Source: Phycisphaerales bacterium
GTDB taxonomy: Bacteria; Planctomycetota; Phycisphaerae; Phycisphaerales; UBA1924
NCBI GenBank assembly: GCA_020054055.1
Contig: JAGVLZ010000213.1
Location: forward strand, 1-9,457
Length of the DNA stretch: 9,457 nucleotides
Direction of reading: 5' to 3'
Shown: positions 1 through 5,179 of the stretch, one piece after another
Layout: each line of letters begins with the position of its first letter
Position numbering within the stretch: position 1 is the stretch's first letter
Program-made: the position numbers and the translations under genes
The notes under the pieces: generated by a model
Databases searched by the model: none
Seen by the model: only the letters and a program-made list of their open reading frames with translations
Told to the model about the DNA's origin: nothing

Positions 1-1421
1 CCATCGCCGCCAGCCTCGCAGCCTGGTGCGGAGACGTCGGGGCGCATGCGCCCGTCGTCGGAAGGTCCCCACGATGAGAAGGTGGTCATCGAGTCGTCGT
101 TGGCGTTGAGGGCGCCGACGGTGATGTGGTTCTTGGCGTTTGCGGGTGGGCCGCTGGAGTAGTAATCGCCGAAGCCTTCGACATCGCAGCGCGAGCCCTG
201 GCGCTCGTTGCCGGCCGCCCAGACGATTCGGAAGGGCTGGCCGTTGATCGAGCCGCGGGCGATGTTGTCGATGATGGTGTCGGTGAATCCGTAGTCGCCC
301 TGCCACGAGCAATCGAAGCCGTTGGGCTCGGTGTTGTTGCCGATGGAGTTGTTGGCGATGTCGGCGCCGTGGTTGGTGATGGCGTTGGTGTAGTCGGCGA
401 GGAGGTCGCCCGGATCGGTGTAGAGGAAGCCGTTGCCGCCGGCCCACTCGAAGCCGGCGTTGCGGATCTGGACGCCCGGCGCCATGCCGCGCTCGGTCGG
501 GTCGGCGATGCCGCCGCCGCCGATCGTGCCCGAGACGTGGGTGGCATGGTCGGAGACCGCGTCGGTATCAATGTTGACGGCGCGTCCCTGGAAGTCCTGA
601 TGGGTGGTGCGGATGGTGCCGCCGTCGAAGACGAGGACGGTGACGCCCGCGCCCGAGAGGTTGTAGGGGGCGGCCTGCGCCGTGTTTGCGCCCGTGATGA
701 TCCGGTTCTCGAAGTTCATGGTCTCGAACTGCGGCAGCGGCGGCTCGATCCACTTCACGGCGTCCTCGTCGGCGAGGGCCTTGATGTTCTCGAAGGGGAG
801 TTCGATCACCGCGCCGTTGACGATCTCGATGGTCGAGACGACGCCCGCGGCGTGCTTGCCCAACAGAGCGAGGCCTTCCGCGTCGAAGTCAACGTCGTCG
901 TGGAACATGATGTACGCGGCGACGGTGGGGTTCGAGTCGGCGGGGGCTCCGGGCTTGGGCTCGCCGCCGACGATCGACCAGGGCTGGATCTTGCCCTGGT
1001 TCAGGTCGGGGTGAAGTTTCCAGGCGCGCTGGATCGGGCGGACGTTCGACATCGCGGCGAGGGCCACGACGTTGTTCGCGTTGAGGCGCTGCGCGTCGAT
1101 CGAGGCGAAGTAGGAGTTGTCGCTCAGATACGAGAGGAGCGAGACGCCCGAAGTCTTGAGCGAGTCTTTCTCCGCGTCGGTGAGCGGGCGTTCGAAGGTG
1201 ACGACGACGCGGGTGGGTCCCGCTTCGCCGCGGTGCTGGGCCGCCAGGTCTTCGAGCGAAGCGCGGAGTTCCTGCTTGCTCATTTTTTGGATGGGACCCT
1301 CATCGCCCGTGCGCCAGCGAACGCCGGCGCCGGCCGACGCGGTCATGGCGATTGTTGCGGCGGTGAACAAACAGCCCGCGAGCGCCCGACGGCCCGCACG
1401 TCCTAGTGCTTCAAGGTTCAT
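1..1421 (-). CDS. Secreted subtilisin-family (S8) serine protease, C-terminus cut off by window edge
   Basis: This frame is open from an ATG at 1421 through the left edge, giving 473 complete residues. ATG 1421 is preceded by GAGGAG about 10 nt upstream; a nearer ATG is out of frame and stops at once. Residues 1-31 look like a signal peptide (basic start, hydrophobic core, ASAGA). Residues about 70-135 and 168-230 resemble two successive propeptide-like segments. The S8 domain starts near 255: catalytic Asp is D266 in VLVFDGG, catalytic His is H292 in DHATHVSG, and the oxyanion-hole Asn is N405 in WAAGNE. PDVSAPG (461-467) normally precedes the catalytic Ser motif GTSMAAP, which would lie off the left edge. 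The family hydrolyses peptide bonds; this one is probably exported and self-processed. The usual HGTHV reads HATHV here. Family assignment is secure; substrate and C-terminal domains are unknown. Confidence 0.92.
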   Translation of the reverse strand, partial: MNLEALGRAGRRALAGCLFTAATIAMTASAGAGVRWRTGDEGPIQKMSKQELRASLEDLAAQHRGEAGPTRVVVTFERPLTDAEKDSLKTSGVSLLSYLSDNSYFASIDAQRLNANNVVALAAMSNVRPIQRAWKLHPDLNQGKIQPWSIVGGEPKPGAPADSNPTVAAYIMFHDDVDFDAEGLALLGKHAAGVVSTIEIVNGAVIELPFENIKALADEDAVKWIEPPLPQFETMNFENRIITGANTAQAAPYNLSGAGVTVLVFDGGTIRTTHQDFQGRAVNIDTDAVSDHATHVSGTIGGGGIADPTERGMAPGVQIRNAGFEWAGGNGFLYTDPGDLLADYTNAITNHGADIANNSIGNNTEPNGFDCSWQGDYGFTDTIIDNIARGSINGQPFRIVWAAGNERQGSRCDVEGFGDYYSSGPPANAKNHITVGALNANDDSMTTFSSWGPSDDGRMRPDVSAPGCEAGGD

Positions 1422-1605
1422 TCTGCGGCATCTCCTCACGCGTGAAAACGGAAGAACCACCCACGACCGCGCGCACGGGCACGAGATCGAGGACGCCCGG
1501 GGGTTAGTGCCGGGATCACCTCTCCGAGTGCGGCGGACACGGCCGCGCCCAGCCCGATACCCCAGCGGGACCCGAAGGGCCCGATGCGGAAAGGCCGGAA
1601 TCAAA

Positions 1606-1633
1606 CTTGACCGACAGGGGCCGGTCGGTCAAG
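1606..1633 (-). terminator. 10-bp perfect inverted repeat, probable terminator of the PPIase gene (or an operator)
   Basis: CTTGACCGAC (1606-1615) and GTCGGTCAAG (1624-1633) are exact reverse complements around an 8-nt centre. Read on the minus strand, the stem is followed by TTTGATT, a modest T-rich run, about 100 nt after the PPIase stop, so a rho-independent terminator fits. The perfect TTGACCGAC half-sites also look like a dimeric repressor operator placed about 185 nt upstream of the protease start. The sequence alone does not decide between these. Confidence 0.45.
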
Positions 1634-1645
1634 CGGAAATCCGGC

Positions 1646-1666
1646 ATTCGAGTGGGATTCTCGAAT
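1646..1666. repeat. 7-bp inverted repeat ATTCGAG-N7-CTCGAAT
   Basis: ATTCGAG (1646-1652) and CTCGAAT (1660-1666) are exact reverse complements with a 7-nt centre. No T-run follows on either strand, so it is a poor terminator. It lies 12 bp from the stronger dyad at 1606-1633, in the gap between the PPIase and protease genes. A regulator-binding site is possible but unproven. Confidence 0.4.
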
Positions 1667-1733
1667 TTCGTTGGCGGGGTGGGAGTGGTCTCCCCGGCTC
1701 ATGGGGGTTTATTTCGAGGACAGGGGGCGATCG

Positions 1734-2819
1734 TCAGGGGGTGACGATGTCGATCAGTTCGACCTCGAAGACCAGGGTGGACTTGGGGGGAATGGCCGGG
1801 GGTGAGCCGCGGTCGCCGTAGCCGAGTTCAGGCGGGATGACCAGGTAGCGCTTGCCGCCGACCTTCATTCCCGCGACGCCCTCGGTCCAGCCCTTGATGA
1901 CCTGATTGAGGCCGAAGTCGATGGGCTGGCCCCGATCGACGGAGGAATCAAACTTGGTGCCGTTGGTGAGCCAACCGGTGTAGTGGACCTTGACCTTGCT
2001 GGTGGGGTTGGGCTGGGCTCCTTCACCGACTTTGGGATCGACGGCCCAGAGTCCCGAGGCGCTCTTGCTGCCGCCGGAGACATCGACGCCTTTGGACCTG
2101 ACGTACTCGATGCCCTCGTTCATCGCGCCTTCCTGGGCTTTGTGGAGCGAGGCGATGCGGTCCTGGTCGGCCTTCCGGGCGGCGGCGATGGCCTCGCTCA
2201 GTTCGGCGGCGGGGACGCGCTTGGCGGAGTTGATGACGACCGCGTCGATCGGAAGATTCTGGAAGGCGGCGTCCTTGGCCTGGGTCTTGGTGGTGCGGAT
2301 CTTGTCCACGACGTCCATGCCCTGGAGGACGGTGCCGAAGACGGCGTAGGCGGCGCCGTCGCGCGGCATGTCGAGCATCGCGTTATCGACGACGTTGATG
2401 AAGAACTGGCTGGTGGCGGAGTCGGGGACGGCGGTGCGGGCCATGGAGATGGTGCCGCGGGTGTTTTTGAGGCCGTTCTTCCACTCGTTCTTGATGGGCG
2501 CGTCGGTGGACTTCTGCACGAGGTCGGCGGAGTAGCCGCCTCCTTGGATCATGAATCCCTCGATGACGCGGTGGAAGATGGTGCCGTCGTAGTGGCCCTT
2601 GTCGGCGTACTTGAGGAAGTTCTCGACGGAGACGGGGGCCTTCTCGCGGTTGAGTTCGAGGACGATGTCGCCCATGGTGGTGCTGAGGCGGATGTATTCC
2701 ATGGCGGCTCCGGGGGCGGCCGGCGCGGGGGCCGCGGCGGGTTCCTGTGCGAGCAGTGTGGCGGGGATGATGAGTCCGCCGAGGAGAGTTCGTGCGAGTT
2801 TGGAGAACAGCGTCCGCAT
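1734..2819 (-). CDS. Exported dual peptidyl-prolyl isomerase: cyclophilin domain fused to FKBP domain
   Basis: The protein has 361 residues. Residues 1-24 form a signal peptide (hydrophobic core GLIIPATLLA, then QE), followed by an Ala/Pro linker. Residues about 42-199 are a cyclophilin domain: FHRVIEGFMIQGG at 82-94 supplies the catalytic Arg (R84), with F89, Q92 and SQFF at 137-140. The Trp that favours cyclosporin binding in CypA is absent. Residues about 205-245 form a charged, probably helical linker. Residues about 265-361 are an FKBP domain with pocket residues Y280, F290, D291, V307-I308, W311, Y334 and F351. Both folds catalyse cis-trans isomerisation of X-Pro bonds, so this should be a periplasmic or cell-surface folding helper with two active sites. 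ATG 2819 has no clear Shine-Dalgarno, but the signal peptide starts exactly there. It appears monocistronic; nothing in its neighbours names a client protein. Confidence 0.95.
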   Translation of the reverse strand: MRTLFSKLARTLLGGLIIPATLLAQEPAAAPAPAAPGAAMEYIRLSTTMGDIVLELNREKAPVSVENFLKYADKGHYDGTIFHRVIEGFMIQGGGYSADLVQKSTDAPIKNEWKNGLKNTRGTISMARTAVPDSATSQFFINVVDNAMLDMPRDGAAYAVFGTVLQGMDVVDKIRTTKTQAKDAAFQNLPIDAVVINSAKRVPAAELSEAIAAARKADQDRIASLHKAQEGAMNEGIEYVRSKGVDVSGGSKSASGLWAVDPKVGEGAQPNPTSKVKVHYTGWLTNGTKFDSSVDRGQPIDFGLNQVIKGWTEGVAGMKVGGKRYLVIPPELGYGDRGSPPAIPPKSTLVFEVELIDIVTP

Positions 2820-2832
2820 GTGGGTGAATCCC

Positions 2833-2847
2833 GGGCGCCGGGCGCCC
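2833..2847. repeat. GC-rich palindrome in the PPIase leader
   Basis: GGGCGCC (2833-2839) and GGCGCCC (2841-2847) are reverse complements around a single G, sitting 14 nt upstream of the PPIase start. A realistic hairpin would be six G/C pairs with a 3-nt loop. The A7 run (2850-2856) puts the T-run before the stem on the minus strand, so it is not a terminator of the PPIase transcript. In the mRNA it could hide the weak ribosome-binding region. Confidence 0.4.
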
Positions 2848-2891
2848 TGAAAAAAAGGTTGCGATCACGAGAACGTGGGCGAACATGGTAC

Positions 2892-2912
2892 CAGCAACGT
2901 GTCGGGTTGCTG
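2892..2912. repeat. 7-bp inverted repeat upstream of the PPIase gene
   Basis: CAGCAAC (2892-2898) and GTTGCTG (2906-2912) are exact reverse complements with a 7-nt centre. It sits between the palindromic element at 2929-3000 and the PPIase start at 2819, where the PPIase promoter should be. No T-run follows, so operator or leader structure is more likely than terminator. I found no convincing promoter hexamers here. Confidence 0.35.
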
Positions 2913-2928
2913 CGTGAGGGGCAAAAGC

Positions 2929-3000
2929 GGGCACTGGTTCACTCTGGCGAATACCACTCGGGCTACAAACCCGTGCCACAGCCAAAGTGAACCAGTGCCC
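2929..3000. mobile_element. 72-bp palindromic MITE/REP-like element flanked by a 6-bp direct repeat
   Basis: The two ends (2929-2948 and 2981-3000) are inverted copies matching at 19 of 20 positions; the outer 15 are perfect and the one mismatch is at C2944. Inside is a smaller stem (CGGG 2959-2962 with CCCG 2970-2973, plus two more pairs after a 2-nt bulge) around the loop CTACAAA. The element is bounded exactly by AAAAGC on both sides (2923-2928 and 3001-3006), as expected for a target-site duplication. It has no coding capacity, so it would need a transposase from elsewhere. It lies just downstream of the terminator at 3009-3036, and part of that terminator's T-rich tail is one copy of the duplicated target. 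A plain structural repeat is the alternative; the exact flanking repeat argues for insertion. Confidence 0.65.
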
Positions 3001-3008
3001 AAAAGCAA

Positions 3009-3036
3009 CAGAACCCCGCACGGGGGCGGGGTTCTG
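3009..3036 (-). terminator. Rho-independent terminator of the first choice-of-anchor gene
   Basis: CAGAACCCCGC (3009-3019) pairs perfectly with GCGGGGTTCTG (3026-3036), giving an 11-bp stem with a 6-nt loop. On the minus strand the stem is followed by TTGCTTTT. It starts 22 nt after the stop of the gene at 3058-3738. Confidence 0.85.
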
Positions 3037-3057
3037 AGGGTAAACTTGGGTGGACGA

Positions 3058-3738
3058 TCAGTTGCGACGGCGACGGATGGCGGCGATGCCCGCGAGGCCG
3101 ACGAGGCTGACGGAACCCGGGGTGGGGATCACGTCGAAGAAGTAAGTGACCTTGGCGGTGCCCGAGGCGCCGAAGAGGTCAAAGTTGATGGTGGCGTCGG
3201 CGGAGCCCTGAGCGGCGAAGCCGCCCGAGCCGGTGATGGTGCCTGAGACGGTGCCGCCGCCGATCCAGGGCAGGAGTCCCGGTGGGGGGAAGGGGAAGAC
3301 GAGGGCGCTGTCGCTGTCGAATCCGGAGACCAGGCCGAAGTCGGCGAAGTCGGTGCCCATGCCGTTCGGCGTGCCGGCGTTGTCGGTGGCGGTGACGGGA
3401 ATGTTGCCGCTGACGGCGTTGATGCCGAGGCCCACCGAAGCGTTCTCGATGTTGAAGTCGATGATGCCGGTGATGCTTGTGGTGAAGGCGTTCGCGTCGA
3501 TGGTGCTGTTGTTCTCAGCGGTGATGAGGGCCTGGATGGTGCCCTCGATGCTGACTTCGACGGCCTTGAGGACGCGGGTGCCGCCCTGGGTGTCGAACTG
3601 GTTGAACGTCACGCCGGTCATGCCGGGCGAGAGCGGGAAGTCCCAGCCCTGTGACTGCATTTCCATCTGCGAGAACGAAGCCTGAGCGCCCCCAGCCATC
3701 GCGAGGACGGCTCCGATAGCCAAAACGGTGTTCTTCAT
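3058..3738 (-). CDS. Exported choice-of-anchor E-type protein with PEP-CTERM-like sorting tail (paralogue 1)
   Basis: The protein has 226 residues. ATG 3738 is chosen because AAGGAGAGAG lies 7 nt upstream and the signal peptide (MKNTVLAIGAVLAMAGGAQA) begins there; the frame stays open 20 codons further, but that extension would encode the ribosome-binding site. The mature part starts SFSQMEMQSQGW and is mostly predicted beta strand, with FNQFDTQGGTRVLKAV (45-60) and ITAENNS (72-78), a pattern I associate with the choice-of-anchor E family. The end is VIPTPGS (203-209), a hydrophobic stretch and RRRRN, which is a PEP-CTERM-like signal normally handled by an exosortase-type system that moves the protein to the cell surface. 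It shares most of its motifs with the downstream-coordinate neighbour at 4079-4741. It has its own promoter and terminator. No enzymatic motif is visible; biological role unknown. Confidence 0.9.
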   Translation of the reverse strand: MKNTVLAIGAVLAMAGGAQASFSQMEMQSQGWDFPLSPGMTGVTFNQFDTQGGTRVLKAVEVSIEGTIQALITAENNSTIDANAFTTSITGIIDFNIENASVGLGINAVSGNIPVTATDNAGTPNGMGTDFADFGLVSGFDSDSALVFPFPPPGLLPWIGGGTVSGTITGSGGFAAQGSADATINFDLFGASGTAKVTYFFDVIPTPGSVSLVGLAGIAAIRRRRN

Positions 3739-4026
3739 ACGAAAACTCTCTCCTTCTCTGTGCAATCCCGGTGGCGACATCGCCCACGAGATATTCACGA
3801 ACCGACTTGTTGCAAGGGTGTCCTGTGCGAATACGCGTCGCCTGACGCGGACCTCCTATGCAAGGCGGAGTATGCCCTTGAATTGGGGTCGGGTCAAGAA
3901 AAATACCGGACTTACAACCGTTGAAGCGGATTTTCACTGACTGTTCGGGATGATCCGCATGGTTTGATTGGTCCTTGGAAGGCAGGTTGGACGTCGGAAT
4001 CGGTTACGGAGAGGGGCAGAGCGCAT
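3739..4026. other. Gap between the two choice-of-anchor genes: promoter and leader only
   Basis: Between the start of paralogue 1 and the terminator of paralogue 2 I see no gene. The part below 3862 is the leader of paralogue 1, with its Shine-Dalgarno and two short stems (GCGTC/GACGC near its 5' end; GGCG/CGCC near 3770-3785). The promoter is at 3869-3897. The remaining stretch up to 4026 shows only a weak GCGGAT/ATCCGC dyad (3926-3958). Confidence 0.5.
3869..3897 (-). promoter_or_regulatory. Sigma-70-type promoter for choice-of-anchor paralogue 1
   Basis: On the minus strand TTGACC (3892-3897) is followed after exactly 17 nt by CATACT (3869-3874). Transcription would start near 3862, leaving a leader of about 124 nt before ATG 3738. 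The paralogous gene has a promoter of the same layout, which supports both calls. Confidence 0.65.
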
Positions 4027-4054
4027 AAAAAAGCCCCGTTGCGATGAGCGGGGC
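4027..4054 (-). terminator. Rho-independent terminator of the second choice-of-anchor gene
   Basis: On the minus strand GCCCCG (from 4054 down) pairs with CGGGGC (down to 4033), giving a 6-bp G/C stem with a 10-nt loop, followed at once by six T (A6 at 4027-4032 on the plus strand). It lies 24 nt after the stop of the gene at 4079-4741. Confidence 0.88.
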
Positions 4055-4078
4055 CGTTGGATGGGTCGTCGAATTCGA

Positions 4079-4741
4079 TTATGAACGGCGACGGCGGAGC
4101 GAGACGAGGCCGGAGAGGCCGATGATCGAGGCCGTCGCGGGTGAGGGGATGACGTCGTAGAAGTAGGTGAGTTTCGCGGTGCCCTTGGCGCCGAAGTTGT
4201 CAAAGTTGATGGTGGCGTCGGCGGTTCCCTGGGCGGCGAAGCCTCCCGAGCCGGCGACGTTGCCGATGACGGTGCCGGGTCCGATCCAGAAGGGGATCGG
4301 CAGGCCGAAGGCGCTGTCGGAGTCGCTGCCGGTGACGGTGCCGAAGTCGGCGAAGTCCGGGCCTGAGTTGTTGGGCGTGCCGCCGTTGTCGGTGGCTCCG
4401 ACGGCGACGATCGGCGAGTTCGCCACGATGCCGAGGCCGCCCGAAAGGGGGCCGACGTCGATGTCGACGATGCCGGTGATGCTGACGCCGAAGTTGTTGA
4501 CGGGGACGACGCTGTTGTTCTCGGCGGTGATGGAGGCTTCCATGTCACCGGCGATTTCGAGCAGGACGCCCTTGAGGACGCGGGTGCCGCCCTGGGTGTC
4601 GAACTTGTCGAAGGAGACGGTCGTGGCGCCCGGCGAGAGTGGGAAGGCCCACCCCTGGGTCTGCATTTCCATCTGCGAGAACGAGGCGGAAGCGCCGGCG
4701 GCGACGGCGAGAACGGTAGCGACGGCGAACAGATTCTTCAT
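4079..4741 (-). CDS. Exported choice-of-anchor E-type protein with PEP-CTERM-like sorting tail (paralogue 2)
   Basis: The protein has 220 residues. ATG 4741 begins a signal peptide (MKNLFAVATVLAVAAGASA) and follows a GGGAGAAGAG ribosome-binding region; the frame is open 31 codons further upstream but that part is Arg-rich leader sequence. The mature protein starts SFSQMEMQTQGW. It repeats the landmarks of paralogue 1 in the same order: FDTQGGTRVLK, ITAENNS, SITGI, ATDN-GTPN, DFADFG, GSGGFAAQG-ADATINFD and GTAK-TYF-DVIP. It ends with IPSPAT, a hydrophobic stretch and RRRRS, a PEP-CTERM-like surface-sorting tail. The middle third, around residues 96-125 and 145-160, differs most from paralogue 1. 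Same strand, adjacent position and shared motif order indicate tandem duplication. No catalytic motif; function unknown. Confidence 0.9.
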   Translation of the reverse strand: MKNLFAVATVLAVAAGASASFSQMEMQTQGWAFPLSPGATTVSFDKFDTQGGTRVLKGVLLEIAGDMEASITAENNSVVPVNNFGVSITGIVDIDVGPLSGGLGIVANSPIVAVGATDNGGTPNNSGPDFADFGTVTGSDSDSAFGLPIPFWIGPGTVIGNVAGSGGFAAQGTADATINFDNFGAKGTAKLTYFYDVIPSPATASIIGLSGLVSLRRRRS

Positions 4742-4768
4742 GTGTCTCTTCTCCCTATGGCGACTTTT

Positions 4769-4788
4769 CCCGGGCGATAAAGCCCGGG
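4769..4788 (-). promoter_or_regulatory. Leader hairpin upstream of choice-of-anchor paralogue 2
   Basis: CCCGGGC (4769-4775) and GCCCGGG (4782-4788) form a perfect 7-bp stem with a 6-nt loop, 27 nt upstream of ATG 4741 and within the predicted mRNA leader. No T-run follows on the minus strand, so it is not a terminator. It could stabilise the mRNA or affect translation. I do not see an equivalent stem at the same place in paralogue 1. Confidence 0.45.
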
Positions 4789-4864
4789 CACAAATGCTCG
4801 TGATTCTTTTTCCAGAGCGGTTCGCGGCATACACACGCCGATCGCGCTGGACTCTCCGGTAGGG

Positions 4865-4893
4865 AATCTACACCAGGGATGAGTCATCGTCAA
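4865..4893 (-). promoter_or_regulatory. Sigma-70-type promoter for choice-of-anchor paralogue 2
   Basis: On the minus strand TTGACG (4888-4893) is followed after exactly 17 nt by TAGATT (4865-4870). Transcription would start near 4858, giving a leader of about 117 nt to ATG 4741, close to the ~124 nt of paralogue 1. Confidence 0.68.
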
Positions 4894-5179
4894 AGATTAG
4901 GTATTCCCAAGCACCACGGTACCGAAAATAGGTGACGCGGCCGGGCGATTCATTCGTCCGATAACGATTCTCATACGAACAGGCTTTGGGTCAGGGAGTC
5001 GGGCGAAGGTCACTATGTTTCCTTTGTTGCCCGGGCTTCCGTTTCTCACGAAATCGTTCGTGGCCGGTTTGGAAAGGGGGTCGGGATACCTCACACTGCT
5101 TGGGTGCGGGGGGCGATGGCGAACGGCTGCGCCGAGAGGTGCCGCCCGGAGAGGACGACACTCGTTGAATGGTTTCACG
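4894..5179. other. Divergent intergenic region upstream of the beta-helix gene
   Basis: No gene is supported here. It should carry the plus-strand promoter of the beta-helix gene, but the best pair I find (TTCATT 4949-4954, 17 nt, CATACG 4972-4977) matches only half of each consensus hexamer. A Fur-box-like run, GATAACGATTCTCAT (4960-4974), overlaps it. An 8-bp palindrome CGGTACCG sits at 4917-4924. GGAGAGGA at 5148-5155 is a possible ribosome-binding site for an alternative TTG start at 5165. Confidence 0.45.

Larger units (their letters stand above)
1422..1733. other. Intergenic gap between the PPIase and protease genes, rich in inverted repeats
   Basis: This 312-bp stretch separates the stop of the PPIase gene from the start of the protease gene, both on the minus strand. 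I see no convincing coding frame in it. It holds three dyads, read from the PPIase end: a 5-bp stem (1681-1694, GGGAG/CTCCC, loop of 4), a 7-bp AT-containing dyad (1646-1666) and a 10-bp dyad (1606-1633). The promoter of the protease gene is expected in the lower half, but I could not pick out a convincing -35/-10 pair. Confidence 0.6.

Noticed and set aside
126..1406. 426-codon open frame on the plus strand
   Set aside because: It is antisense to the S8 protease, which has catalytic motifs and a signal peptide; the plus frame is Val/Gly/Asp-rich with no recognisable domain.
2833..2856. GC palindrome plus A7 run as a terminator
   Set aside because: The T-run precedes the stem on the minus strand, and the plus strand has an A-run after it; neither order makes a terminator.
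1983..2990. 335-codon plus-strand open frame
   Set aside because: Antisense shadow of the cyclophilin-FKBP gene; composition is almost only G, V, D, A, and it runs through the palindromic element.
3739..3798. 20-codon N-terminal extension of choice-of-anchor paralogue 1
   Set aside because: It would bury the signal peptide, and its codons include the AAGGAGAGAG ribosome-binding site; ATG 3738 is the better start.
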